DNA of 64,000 nt from Streptomyces sp. DSM 15324 (GCF_001514285.1 NZ_KQ949023.1:682001-746000), one strand, 5' to 3'. Counted from the first letter of the stretch, positions 43,401-51,724 are shown. Translations and numbers: made by a program. The notes: a model not told the origin generated them from the letters alone.

Positions 43401-45512
43401 CTACGGGGCGGCGATCTCCACCCGCACCGCGCACACCTTGAACTCCGGCATCCGCGAGGTCGGGTCCAGGGCCGGGTTGGTCAGGGTGTTGGCGCGGCCC
43501 TCGCCCGGCCAGTGGAACGGCATGAAGACGGTGTCCGGGCGGATCCCGGGGGTGATGCGGGCGGGTGCCACGGCCCGGCCGCGCCGGGACACCACGGCCA
43601 GCGGATCGCCCTCGGACGCGCCGAGCCGCGCCGCGAGCCGGGGGTGCAGCTCCACGAACGGGCCGGGCGCGGCGGCGTTCAGCTCGTCCACCCGGCGGGT
43701 CTGCGCACCGGACTGGTACTGCGCGACGACCCGGCCGGTGGTGAGGAGCACCGGGTACTCCTCGTCCGGCTCCTCGGCGGCCGGCCGGTGCGAGACGGGC
43801 ACGAACCGGGCCCGCCCGTCCGGGGTCGCGAAACGGTCGAGGAAGAGACGGGGAGTGCCGGGGTGCGCTGCCGACGCCGGTGACGGGTCTGTCGCCGACG
43901 CCGGCCCCGCCGCCGGGCACGGCCAGAACACGCCGTTCTCCTCCGTCAGCCGCCGGTAGGTGATCCCGGAGTAGTCCGCGATGCCGCCCGCGCTGGCCCG
44001 GCGCAGTTCCTCGAAGACCTCCTCGGGCTCGGTGGGGAAGCCCTTCTCCACGCCCAGCCGGTCCGCCAGTTCGTGCAGGATCTCCAGATCGCCGCGGACG
44101 CCGTCGGGCGGGGTCAGCGCCCGTCGGCGCAGCAGCACCCTGCCCTCCAGGTTGGTCGTCGTGCCCGTCTCCTCCGCCCACTGGGTGACCGGCAGGACCA
44201 CGTCCGCGAGGGCCGCCGTCTCCGACAGCACCACGTCGCACACGGCGAGGAAGTCCAGCGCCCTGAGCCGCTCCTCCACATGCGCGGCCCGCGGCGCCGA
44301 CACGACCGGGTTGGACCCCATCAGCAGCAAGGACTTCACGTCCGTGCCGAGCGCGTCCAGCAGTTCGTAGGCGCTGCGTCCCGGTCCGGGCAGCGTGTCG
44401 GGGTCGACGCCCCACACCTCGGCCACGTGCCGGCGCGCCGCCGGATCGTCCAGCTTGCGGTAGCCGGGCAGCTGGTCGGCCTTCTGGCCGTGCTCACGCC
44501 CGCCCTGCCCGTTGCCCTGGCCGGTGAGGCAGCCGTAGCCGGACAGCGGCCGGCCCGCGCGTCCCGTGGCCAGGCAGAGGTTGATCCAGGCGCCGACCGT
44601 GTCGGTCCCCTTGGACTGCTGCTCGGGTCCGCGCGCGGTGAGCACCATCGCGGCCTCCGGCTCGCAGAACAGCCGTACGGTCTCGCGGAGTTCGGGCACG
44701 GACACCCCCGTGATCCGTTCCACGTACTCCGGCCAGTGCGCCATGGCCGTCGCGCGGGCGTCCTCCCAGCCGACGGTCCGTTCGGCGACGTACTCCTCGT
44801 CGACCAGCCCCTCGGCGACGACGAGGTGCAGCAGTCCGAGCGCCAGCGCGAGGTCGGTCCCCGGCCGCGGCGCCAGGTGCAGGTCGGCCTGCTCGGCGGT
44901 CCGGGTGCGGCGCGGGTCGACGACGACCAGCGTGCCGCCGTTCTCCCGCAGTTCGTGGAGGAAGCGCAGGAAGGGCGGCATGGTCTCGGCGGGGTTCGAC
45001 CCGACGAGGATCACGCACCCTGTGCGCGGGATGTCCTCCATCGGGAACGGCAGCCCCCGGTCCAGGCCGAACGCCTTGATGCCGCCCGCCGCCGCCGAGG
45101 ACATGCAGAAGCGGCCGTTGTAGTCGATCTGCGAGGTGCCGAGCACCACGCGCGCGAACTTGCCGAGCGCGTACGCCTTCTCGTTCGTCAGCCCGCCCCC
45201 GCCGAACACCCCGAGCGCGTCGGCGCCGTACGCGGACCGTACGCGGGTCAGCTCCCGGGCGGTCCGGTCCAGCGCCTCCTCCCAGGAGGCCGGCACGAGT
45301 GCGCCCCCGGAGCGCACCAACGGCGAGGTCAGCCGCACGCCCGGCGCGAGCACCGCCGGCGCTGTGCGGCCCTTGCCGCACAGCGCGCCCCGGTTCACCG
45401 GGAAGTCCGGGCGCTCGACCACCTCGACTCCCCCCGTGGGCAGGGGCGACAGGGCCATCCCGCACTGTAGGGCGCAGTACGGGCAGTGGGTGGGCGTCGA
45501 GGTGGTCCGCAT
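43401..45512 (-). CDS. nasA: Assimilatory nitrate reductase (molybdopterin oxidoreductase)
   Basis: Reduces nitrate to nitrite in the cytoplasm, the step before NirBD. The 703-aa protein has an N-terminal [4Fe-4S] site with Cys10, Cys13, Cys17 and Cys45 (CPYCALQC and CGKG), then the bis-MGD-binding domains (NGRFCMSSAAAGGIKAFG, VGSNPAETMPPFL, CLTGQGNGQGGREHGQKADQLPG in two parts). The C-terminal dinucleotide-binding domain has LLTTGRVVAQYQSGAQTRR. Length and cluster pattern fit NarB/NasA rather than respiratory NarG. A short linker near residue 530 is Ala/Pro-rich. GlnR-like phased GTAAC elements lie upstream. Confidence 0.94.
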   Translation of the reverse strand: MRTTSTPTHCPYCALQCGMALSPLPTGGVEVVERPDFPVNRGALCGKGRTAPAVLAPGVRLTSPLVRSGGALVPASWEEALDRTARELTRVRSAYGADALGVFGGGGLTNEKAYALGKFARVVLGTSQIDYNGRFCMSSAAAGGIKAFGLDRGLPFPMEDIPRTGCVILVGSNPAETMPPFLRFLHELRENGGTLVVVDPRRTRTAEQADLHLAPRPGTDLALALGLLHLVVAEGLVDEEYVAERTVGWEDARATAMAHWPEYVERITGVSVPELRETVRLFCEPEAAMVLTARGPEQQSKGTDTVGAWINLCLATGRAGRPLSGYGCLTGQGNGQGGREHGQKADQLPGYRKLDDPAARRHVAEVWGVDPDTLPGPGRSAYELLDALGTDVKSLLLMGSNPVVSAPRAAHVEERLRALDFLAVCDVVLSETAALADVVLPVTQWAEETGTTTNLEGRVLLRRRALTPPDGVRGDLEILHELADRLGVEKGFPTEPEEVFEELRRASAGGIADYSGITYRRLTEENGVFWPCPAAGPASATDPSPASAAHPGTPRLFLDRFATPDGRARFVPVSHRPAAEEPDEEYPVLLTTGRVVAQYQSGAQTRRVDELNAAAPGPFVELHPRLAARLGASEGDPLAVVSRRGRAVAPARITPGIRPDTVFMPFHWPGEGRANTLTNPALDPTSRMPEFKVCAVRVEIAAP

Positions 45513-45840
45513 GCGGTTCAGCGTGCGTCGCCCGTGTTACGCCCCGTGCGGTCTCCCGTTACGGCGGTGTGGTCGTGCCCTCCCCGGCGCGCGGGCGTCG
45601 GCGTGAGGGGTGCGTGAGGAGCGGGTGTGGCGCAAGACACCTCACGTGTCTCATTTTGTCCCGTAGTTGGCCGGTCTCCCATGGTTGAGAGTGGAAAAGT
45701 CGCCACTACAGTCGAGAGACGCGTACGACCCGCACGTCATCGCACGGCATCGCACGACCGCACGGCGTTCGAAATCCCGGGCACGTCACGGCCCCGGACA
45801 TGTCACCCGACACTCGAACCAGCCTGGAGGTCCCCCGAAC
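45513..45840. promoter_or_regulatory. 328-bp divergent control region: nasA and the adenylation-enzyme operon
   Basis: On the nasA side, plus-strand GTTAC at 45536-45540 and 45558-45562 are exactly 22 bp apart, as GlnR a-sites would be; the nearer one is 24 bp from the start codon. In the middle, AGACAC-CTCAC-GTGTCT (45635-45651) is an inverted repeat. On the operon side, TTGAGA (45685-45690) and TACAGT (45707-45712) with a 16-bp spacer make a plausible promoter, implying a leader of about 120 nt. GGAGG at about 45828 is the ribosome site. Confidence 0.55.
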
Positions 45841-47925
45841 ATGCCTCTGCGCCATCTCACCCCCCATGACCGGCAGCTCTTCCTCCGGTACGGCCGCGGC
45901 CCCGCCGTCCACGTCCCGGATCCGCTGATCCACCGGGCCGTCGAACGGCAGGCCGCCGCCCATCCCCACGCGGTCGCCGCCGAACACCAGGGCGCGACCC
46001 TCACCTACGGCGAACTGGACCGGTACGCCGACGCCGTCGCCGCCCGGCTGGCCCGCGAGGGCGTCCGACCCGGCGATCACGTCGGACTCTTCGTCCGCCG
46101 CTCGATCCCGATGCTCGTCGGCCTCCTCGGCATCCTGAAGGCCGGCGCGGCCTACGTCCCCCAGGATGTCGGTCTCGCGCCGCGCGCCCAGCTCGACCAC
46201 GTGGTGCGCACCGCCGCGGCCGCCGTCGTCCTCACCCAGCGCGAGCACCTCGCGCGGGTGCCGGCCGGCCCCCGGGTGATCGCCCTGGACGATCCCCTGG
46301 ACGACTCCCTGGACGACTCCCTGGAACCGGCTCCGGCGCCCCGCCCCCGGATCGCCCCCGACGACGGCTGCTACGTCCTGTTCACCTCCGGCACCACAGG
46401 CCGCCCCAACGGGGTGAAGGTCACCCACCGCAACGTCGCCAACATCCTGCTCACCGAGCCCGGTGCGCTCGGCATCCGCCCCGGCGACCGCGTGGCCCAC
46501 CTCCTCAACGTGGCCTTCGACATGGCCGCCTGGGAGATCCTCGGCTGCCTGGCACACGGCGCCACCCTCGTCCTCCGCGGCAAGGACATCGCGGCGGCCG
46601 CGCGCACCGCCACCGTGCTGATCGCCACCCCGACCGTGCTGTCCGGCATCGACCCGGCGGCCTGCCCCCGGGTGCGGGTGGTGGCCGTCGCCGGGGAGCC
46701 CTGCCCCCGCCCGCTCGCCGACCGCTGGGCCCGCGGCGCGGCCTTCTTCAACTGCTGCGGCCCCACCGAGACCACCATCGTCAACACGATGAGCCGCCAC
46801 GACCCGGCCGACCCGCTCCTCACCATCGGCCGCCCCACGCCCAACAACACGGTGTACGTCCTCGACGCCGACCGCCGTCCGCTGCCCATCGGCGAGACCG
46901 GCGAGATGTGGGCGGGCGGTGACTGCGTCTCGGCGGGGTACCTCGGCGACGAGGCCCTGAACGCCGAGCGGTACGCCCCCGACCCCTTCCTCGGCGGCGG
47001 CCGTCTCATGTTCCGCACCCGCGACCTGGGCCGCTGGACCCCGGACGGCCGGCTGGAGCACCTCGGCCGCACCGACGACCAGGTCAAGGTGCGCGGCTTC
47101 CGGGTGGAGCTGGACTCGGTCTCCTCGGTCCTGGAGCGGCTCCCCGGCTGCACCCGGGCGGTGACCCTGCGGCGCGACGCCCGCAGTCTGGTCTCGTTCG
47201 TGTGCCCGGCGGACGTCGACCCGGACGCGGCCCGCCGCGCGGTCGCCGAGGTGCTGCCGTACTACTGCGTCCCCGTTGATGTCATGCCCCTGACATCCTT
47301 ACCCGAGACCGACCGCGGCAAGATCGACAAACCGGCGCTGCTGCGGCTGGCCCAGGACAGGGCGACGGTCCCCGGGGACCGGGACGGGGTGGCGGTGTCC
47401 GAGGGCCGGGACTGTGCGGTGGTGTCCGAGGGCCGGGACGGGGTGGCGGTGTCCGAGGGCCGGGACGGTGCGGTGGTGTCCGAGGGCCGGGACCGTGCGG
47501 TGGTGTCCGGGGACCGGGACGGGGTGGCGGTGTCCGAGGGCCGGGACGGTGCGGTGGTGTCCGAGGGCCGGGACTGTGCGGCGGTGTCCGAGGGCCGGGA
47601 CTGTGCGGTGGTGTCCGGGGACCGGGACGGGGTGGCGGTGTCCGAGGGCCGGGACCGTGCGGTGGTGTCCGGGGACCGGAACCGGGTGGCACTCTCCGAG
47701 GGCTCCGACCGTGCGGCGGTGTCCGGGGACCGGGACCGTGCGGCGGTGTCCGGGGACCGGGACGGTGCGGCGGTGTCCGAGGACCGGGACCGTGCGGCGG
47801 TCTCCGAGGAGCGCGACCGAGCGACGGGGTCCGAGGGCCGGGACCGGGTGGCAGTCTCCGAGGGCCGCGACCGTGCGGCGGTCTCCCAGGACCGGGACCG
47901 GGACCGGGTGGCGGTGACCCGGTGA
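45841..47925 (+). CDS. Stand-alone adenylation (AMP-binding) enzyme with nonapeptide-repeat tail and a TTA codon
   Basis: A 694-aa ATP-dependent carboxylate-activating enzyme of the NRPS-adenylation/acyl-CoA synthetase superfamily. Core motifs are complete: A3 LFTSGTTGRPNGVKV (~180), A4 FDMAAWEIL with the Asp that contacts the amino group in amino-acid-activating domains, A5 CCGPTETT (~306), A7 FRTRDLGRW, A8 GRTDDQVKVRGFRVE (~415), and A10 PETDRGKIDK with the catalytic Lys. No carrier-protein or reductase domain follows. From residue 520 the tail is about 19 copies of SEGRDxAVV-like nonapeptides. Codon 487 is TTA (47299-47301). The start at 45841 is set by GGAGG upstream. It overlaps the membrane flavoprotein gene by 4 bp. 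The substrate is unknown. Confidence 0.9.
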   Translation: MPLRHLTPHDRQLFLRYGRGPAVHVPDPLIHRAVERQAAAHPHAVAAEHQGATLTYGELDRYADAVAARLAREGVRPGDHVGLFVRRSIPMLVGLLGILKAGAAYVPQDVGLAPRAQLDHVVRTAAAAVVLTQREHLARVPAGPRVIALDDPLDDSLDDSLEPAPAPRPRIAPDDGCYVLFTSGTTGRPNGVKVTHRNVANILLTEPGALGIRPGDRVAHLLNVAFDMAAWEILGCLAHGATLVLRGKDIAAAARTATVLIATPTVLSGIDPAACPRVRVVAVAGEPCPRPLADRWARGAAFFNCCGPTETTIVNTMSRHDPADPLLTIGRPTPNNTVYVLDADRRPLPIGETGEMWAGGDCVSAGYLGDEALNAERYAPDPFLGGGRLMFRTRDLGRWTPDGRLEHLGRTDDQVKVRGFRVELDSVSSVLERLPGCTRAVTLRRDARSLVSFVCPADVDPDAARRAVAEVLPYYCVPVDVMPLTSLPETDRGKIDKPALLRLAQDRATVPGDRDGVAVSEGRDCAVVSEGRDGVAVSEGRDGAVVSEGRDRAVVSGDRDGVAVSEGRDGAVVSEGRDCAAVSEGRDCAVVSGDRDGVAVSEGRDRAVVSGDRNRVALSEGSDRAAVSGDRDRAAVSGDRDGAAVSEDRDRAAVSEERDRATGSEGRDRVAVSEGRDRAAVSQDRDRDRVAVTR
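47398..47925 (+). repeat. 27-bp tandem repeats encoding 9-residue units
   Basis: About 18 contiguous 27-bp units (TCCGAGGGCCGGGACNGTGC and so on) plus a partial one, all in frame, encode SEGRDxAVV with alternates SGDRDGVAV and SEDRDRAAV. They run from residue 520 to the stop. Homogeneity is highest in the first half and decays toward the end. Confidence 0.92.
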
Positions 47926-49169
47926 CGACCTCCCTGGACCGTGCCTCCCTCGGACCGCCCCCGCTGCTGTCCGCGCCCCGCCGCCTCCTCAAGCACCCCC
48001 GCCTGATGCACTACAACCGCCTCGCGGCCCTGGTCCTCACCGTCAACGCGGCCTATGCGGGGCTCAGCCGGCCCCTGGCCGACCGCTCCCTCGCCCACGC
48101 GGCCCTCGCGAACCTCGCCCTCGCCGTCCTCGTCCGCCAGCAGTACGTCGTCAACCTCCTCTTCAAGCTGGCGACTTCGGCCCCGACCCACTGGCCGCTC
48201 CGGCTGCGCTGGACGCTCGGCAAGGTCTACCACTTCGGCGGACTGCACGTGGGCGGGGCGCTGGCGGGCGCCGCCTGGTTCCTGGCGCTCACCCTGCGGA
48301 CACGGAACGGGCCGCTGCTGGCGGTGAGCTGGACCCTGGTGGCGCTCCTGGCACTGATCGTGGCGACCGCCCTGCCCCCCTTCCGCTCCCGCCGCCACGA
48401 CACCTTCGAGAAGATCCACCGCTTCGGCGGCTGGACCGCCCTCGCCCTGTTCTGGACGCACACCCTGATGTCGGCGCCCGGCCCGGTGCCGGTGGCGGTG
48501 CTCGCGGTCGTCACCTTCAGCGTCGCGCTGCCCTGGCTGCGGCTGCGCAAGGTCGCCGTGCACATCGAACGCCCCTCCCCGCACGTGGCGTTGGCCCGCT
48601 TCGACTACGGCGAGACCCCGTTCGCCGGCTCCTCCACCGCCATCAGCCGCAGCCCGCTGAGGGAGTGGCACTCCTTCGCCAACGTCCCGGCCCCCGGCGA
48701 GTCCGGCTTCCGGCTCACCATCTCGCGGGCCGGCGACTGGACCGGCTCCTTCATCGACGACCCGCCCGCGACGGTCTGGACGAAGGGCATCACCACGGCC
48801 GGCGTCGCCAACATCGAGGTCCTCTTCCGCAAGGTGGTGTACGTGGCGACCGGCAGCGGCATCGGCCCCTGCCTGCCCCATCTGCTCGCCGCCGAGGTCC
48901 CCTCCCGGCTGGTCTGGGCCACCCGCGACCCGCGCGCGACCTACGGCGACGCCCTCGTCGACGAGATCCTCGCCGTCCAGCCGCACGCCGTCGTCTGGGA
49001 CACCTCCCGCGACGGCAAGCCCGACATGGTGGCCCTCGCCTACGCCGCCTACCGGGACTTCGGGGCGGAGGCGGTCATCTGCATCTCCAACAAGAAGCTG
49101 ACCTGGCAGGTCGTGCACGGGCTGGAACGGCGCGGGATTCCGGCCTACGGCGCGATCTGGGACTCGTGA
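47922..49169 (+). CDS. Six-helix membrane flavoprotein related to fungal TmpA / ferric reductase family
   Basis: A 415-aa integral membrane oxidoreductase. Helices lie near residues 34-50, 59-80, 103-125, 134-152, 168-186 and 189-206. His104, His109, His166 and His180 sit in helices 3 and 5; the last pair has the H-x13-H spacing of heme-binding NOX/ferric reductases. The cytoplasmic C-terminal part has an FAD motif EWHSFAN (248-254, compare HPFT) and an NAD(P) loop VATGSGIGP (308-316). This matches the TmpA family of membrane flavoproteins as I remember it. The GTG start overlaps the adenylation gene stop (GTGA), so the two are coupled. Its electron acceptor is unknown. Confidence 0.82.
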   Translation: MTTSLDRASLGPPPLLSAPRRLLKHPRLMHYNRLAALVLTVNAAYAGLSRPLADRSLAHAALANLALAVLVRQQYVVNLLFKLATSAPTHWPLRLRWTLGKVYHFGGLHVGGALAGAAWFLALTLRTRNGPLLAVSWTLVALLALIVATALPPFRSRRHDTFEKIHRFGGWTALALFWTHTLMSAPGPVPVAVLAVVTFSVALPWLRLRKVAVHIERPSPHVALARFDYGETPFAGSSTAISRSPLREWHSFANVPAPGESGFRLTISRAGDWTGSFIDDPPATVWTKGITTAGVANIEVLFRKVVYVATGSGIGPCLPHLLAAEVPSRLVWATRDPRATYGDALVDEILAVQPHAVVWDTSRDGKPDMVALAYAAYRDFGAEAVICISNKKLTWQVVHGLERRGIPAYGAIWDS

Positions 49170-49183
49170 GAGGAGCCGCCGGG

Positions 49184-49951
49184 ATGACGAACCTGAAGCT
49201 GGAACGCGAGGGCGCGGTCGTGACCGTGACCCTGCACCGCCCGCACGTCCGCAACGCCCTGGACTCGGCGCTGCTGGCCGAACTCATGGACGCCTTAAGC
49301 CCGTTGGAGGAGGACCCCACCGTCGGCTGTGTGGTCCTCACCGGCTCCGGGCGGGCGTTCGCCGCGGGCGCCGACATCCGGGAGATGGCCGACCGGACGG
49401 CCGTGGAGATGAGGGACGCGGACTGGTTCGGCGGCTGGGAGGAGTTCGCCGACCTGCGCCTGCCGAAGATCGCCGCGGTGGACGGGTACGCCCTGGGCGG
49501 CGGCTGCGAGCTGGCGATGATGTGCGACCTGGTGATCGCGGGGGAGTCCGCGCTGTTCGGCCAGCCGGAGATCACCCTCGGCGTGATCCCCGGCATCGGC
49601 GGCACCCAGCGGCTGACCCGCCTGGTCGGCCGCGCCAAGGCGATGGACCTCATCCTCACGGGCCGCACCATGGACGCCGCCGAGGCGGAACGCGCGGGCC
49701 TGGTCTCCCGCGTCGTCCCGGACGGCCGGGCCCTCACCGAGGCCCTGGCGGCGGCCGCGACGATCGCCTCGTACGGCCGGCTCGCCGTGCGCGCGGCCCG
49801 GGAGTGCGTGGACCGGGCCCTGGAGACCGGCCTGCGCGACGGCGTCCGCCACGAACGGCGCGTCTTCCACGCCCTGTTCGCGACCCAGGACCAGAAGGAG
49901 GGCATGACGGCGTTCCTGGAGAAACGCCCGCCGGTGTTCCGGGGCCGCTGA
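49184..49951 (+). CDS. Enoyl-CoA hydratase/isomerase (crotonase) with a TTA codon
   Basis: A 255-aa crotonase-fold enzyme acting on a CoA thioester. The oxyanion-hole region AFAAGADIREMA and both catalytic Glu positions are present (GGGCELAMMCDLV and FGQPEITLGVIPGIGGTQRL), so it should hydrate enoyl-CoA rather than be a degenerate member. The ATG at 49184 has GAGGAG about 10 nt upstream and lies 14 bp after the flavoprotein stop, completing a three-gene operon. Codon 38 is TTA (49295-49297). Whether its substrate comes from the adenylation enzyme two genes upstream is inferred only. Confidence 0.93.
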   Translation: MTNLKLEREGAVVTVTLHRPHVRNALDSALLAELMDALSPLEEDPTVGCVVLTGSGRAFAAGADIREMADRTAVEMRDADWFGGWEEFADLRLPKIAAVDGYALGGGCELAMMCDLVIAGESALFGQPEITLGVIPGIGGTQRLTRLVGRAKAMDLILTGRTMDAAEAERAGLVSRVVPDGRALTEALAAAATIASYGRLAVRAARECVDRALETGLRDGVRHERRVFHALFATQDQKEGMTAFLEKRPPVFRGR

Positions 49952-50001
49952 CGACCGGGGGCGGGAGCGGCGGCCTCACTCCCGCCCCCGGTCACTCCCT
50001 G

Positions 50002-50679
50002 TCACTTCCCTGCCGCGAGCGCCCGCGCCACGCCCTTCTCCTTCGGGCCGAGGAACCGCGGATCCGGCTCGAACAGCGCGTCCAGGGCCGCCTTGCCGGC
50101 CGCGAAGATCTCCCGGGTGCCCCCGTAGTACCAGGTCACATCGTGCTTGGCGGCGACACCGACACCGTAGGAGTCCACGCCCGCCGCCTCGCACAGGGCG
50201 ACCGCCCGCCGGATGTGGAAGTCCTGGCTGATCAGCACCGCCCGGTCCACCCCGAAGATCTTCCTGGCGCGGACACAGGAGTCCCAGGTGTCGAACCCGG
50301 CGTAGTCGCTGACGATCCGCCCGTCCGGCACCCCGTGCCGGGTCAGGTAGGCGCGCATCGCGTCCGGCTCGTCGTAGTCCTCGCGGCTGTTGTCGCCGGT
50401 GACCAGGACGACCTCGATCCGGCCCGCCCGGTACAGCTTGGCCGCCGCGTCGAGCCGGTGCGCCAGGTACGGCGACGGCTCGCCGTCCCACAGCCCGGCC
50501 CCGAAGACCACGGCGACCTCCCGGCGCGGCGCCCCGGCCGTCGTGCCGATCCGGTCGCCCGTGGACACGAACAGCCAGGTGGCCGGCAGCAGCGCGAGCA
50601 CACACCCGGCCATCGCCGTCTGCACCAGCCGGCGCCACCCGGCACGGGTGCGCGGCAGCCGCGGTCGACGGATCTTCAT
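50002..50679 (-). CDS. SanA/YdcF-like (DUF218) membrane protein
   Basis: A 225-aa protein with one N-terminal membrane helix (about 15-37, AGCVLALLPATWLFV) and a DUF218 domain. Landmarks are VVFGAGLWDGEPSPYLAHRL, LVTGDNSREDYDEPDAM and VLISQDFHIRRAVALCEAAGV. The E. coli relative SanA affects envelope barrier function and vancomycin exclusion; ElyC and YdcF share the fold. A cell-envelope role is inferred. The ATG at 50679 gives MKIRRPRLPR with GGGGG upstream. It is convergent with the enoyl-CoA hydratase gene. Confidence 0.88.
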   Translation of the reverse strand: MKIRRPRLPRTRAGWRRLVQTAMAGCVLALLPATWLFVSTGDRIGTTAGAPRREVAVVFGAGLWDGEPSPYLAHRLDAAAKLYRAGRIEVVLVTGDNSREDYDEPDAMRAYLTRHGVPDGRIVSDYAGFDTWDSCVRARKIFGVDRAVLISQDFHIRRAVALCEAAGVDSYGVGVAAKHDVTWYYGGTREIFAAGKAALDALFEPDPRFLGPKEKGVARALAAGK

Positions 50680-50893
50680 GAGGTGCCCCCTGCGTGCGTC
50701 CGGGTCGCGTGGATCGGCGTCGGAATCCCGTTCGGCCAGGAAAGACGCGGCGTACGGTGATCCGGTTCGCTCCCGCACCGGAGGTTCCTCCCACCCGGAC
50801 CTCACGGCGCCCCGGCGCCCGCCGTGAGCGCCCGGAAAATTCTCGTGACGGTCAGGCAACGGGGGTGCAACCTCGCCCCGCGACGATCGGAGC

Positions 50894-51685
50894 ATGAGCC
50901 AGCCACGCCTCGTCCAGCTCGACGCCCGCCGGCGCCCGGCCCCGCCCGCACTGGTGGTCGTCGCCCACGGCAGCCGGGACCCGCGCGCCCTGAGCACCGT
51001 ACGCACCCTGCTCGACCGGGTCCGCGACCGGCGCCCCGGCCTGCCGGTGCACCTCGGCCACATCGAGCTGAACGAGCCGCTGCTCACCGACACGCTGGCC
51101 GCCCTGGACGCCCGCGGCACCACGGACGCCGTCCTGGTCCCCCTGCTCCTCGCTCGCGGCTACCACGTCAGGCGGGACATCCCGGAGATGGCGGCGACCG
51201 CCCGGGTACGCACGCGCGTGGCGGCCCCGCTCGGCCCGCACCCCCTCCTGGTCGACACCCTGCACACCCGTCTGCTGGAGGCGGGCTGGCCCCCGGCCCT
51301 GACCTCCGACGACCGCCGCGCGAGCGCGGTGGTCCTGGCGGCGGCGGGCTCCCGCGACCCGGACTCGGCGACCGACACCCGCCGCACGGCACAGCTGCTG
51401 GCGAAGCGCCTGGGCGTCCCGGTGGTCCCCGCGTACGCCTCCACGGCCACCCCGACCGTCGACACGGCACTGCGCGCGCTGGCGGCGAGGGGCCGGGACC
51501 GGGTGGCGGTCGCCTCGTACTTCACCGCGCCGGGCCGCTTCGCCCGGGAGTGCGCCGAGCAGGCCCCCTGGATCGCCTCGGCCCCCCTGGGCACCCACCC
51601 CGCGATGGCCGACCTGCTGCTCCACCGCTACGACCGGGCCCGCTCGGCCCCGACGGTCGCCGCGCCCGAACGCGCGTCGGCCTGA
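50894..51685 (+). CDS. Sirohydrochlorin chelatase (CbiX/SirB family)
   Basis: A 263-aa protein made of two CbiX-like repeats. The first has the metal-site His of VVVAHGSRDPRAL, the Glu of HIELNEPLL and LVPLLLARGYHVRRDIPEM; the second has VVLAAAGSRDP and VASYFTAPGRFA. It inserts iron (siroheme) or cobalt (B12 route) into sirohydrochlorin. With nirBD and nasA in the same window, supplying siroheme to nitrite reductase is the likely job. The second repeat has lost the His (AAGSRDP instead of AHGSRDP). The ATG at 50894 is 10-11 nt after a CGGAG. Confidence 0.88.
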   Translation: MSQPRLVQLDARRRPAPPALVVVAHGSRDPRALSTVRTLLDRVRDRRPGLPVHLGHIELNEPLLTDTLAALDARGTTDAVLVPLLLARGYHVRRDIPEMAATARVRTRVAAPLGPHPLLVDTLHTRLLEAGWPPALTSDDRRASAVVLAAAGSRDPDSATDTRRTAQLLAKRLGVPVVPAYASTATPTVDTALRALAARGRDRVAVASYFTAPGRFARECAEQAPWIASAPLGTHPAMADLLLHRYDRARSAPTVAAPERASA

Positions 51686-51724
51686 CGCCGGGGCGGCGCC
51701 CGACGACTCGCCGTCGCCCTCGAC

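Noticed and set aside
47398..47925. Possible CRISPR array (27-bp repeats)
   Set aside because: Units are contiguous with no spacers, keep one reading frame and encode nonapeptides.
47262..49118. 618-residue antisense frame across the 27-bp repeats
   Set aside because: It reads the repeats as Ser/Pro/Asp/Thr runs and the flavoprotein gene backward without any recognisable motif; a shadow frame.
45841..49951. Non-ribosomal peptide synthetase gene cluster
   Set aside because: No carrier, condensation, ketosynthase or thioesterase domain occurs in the window; only a lone adenylation enzyme.
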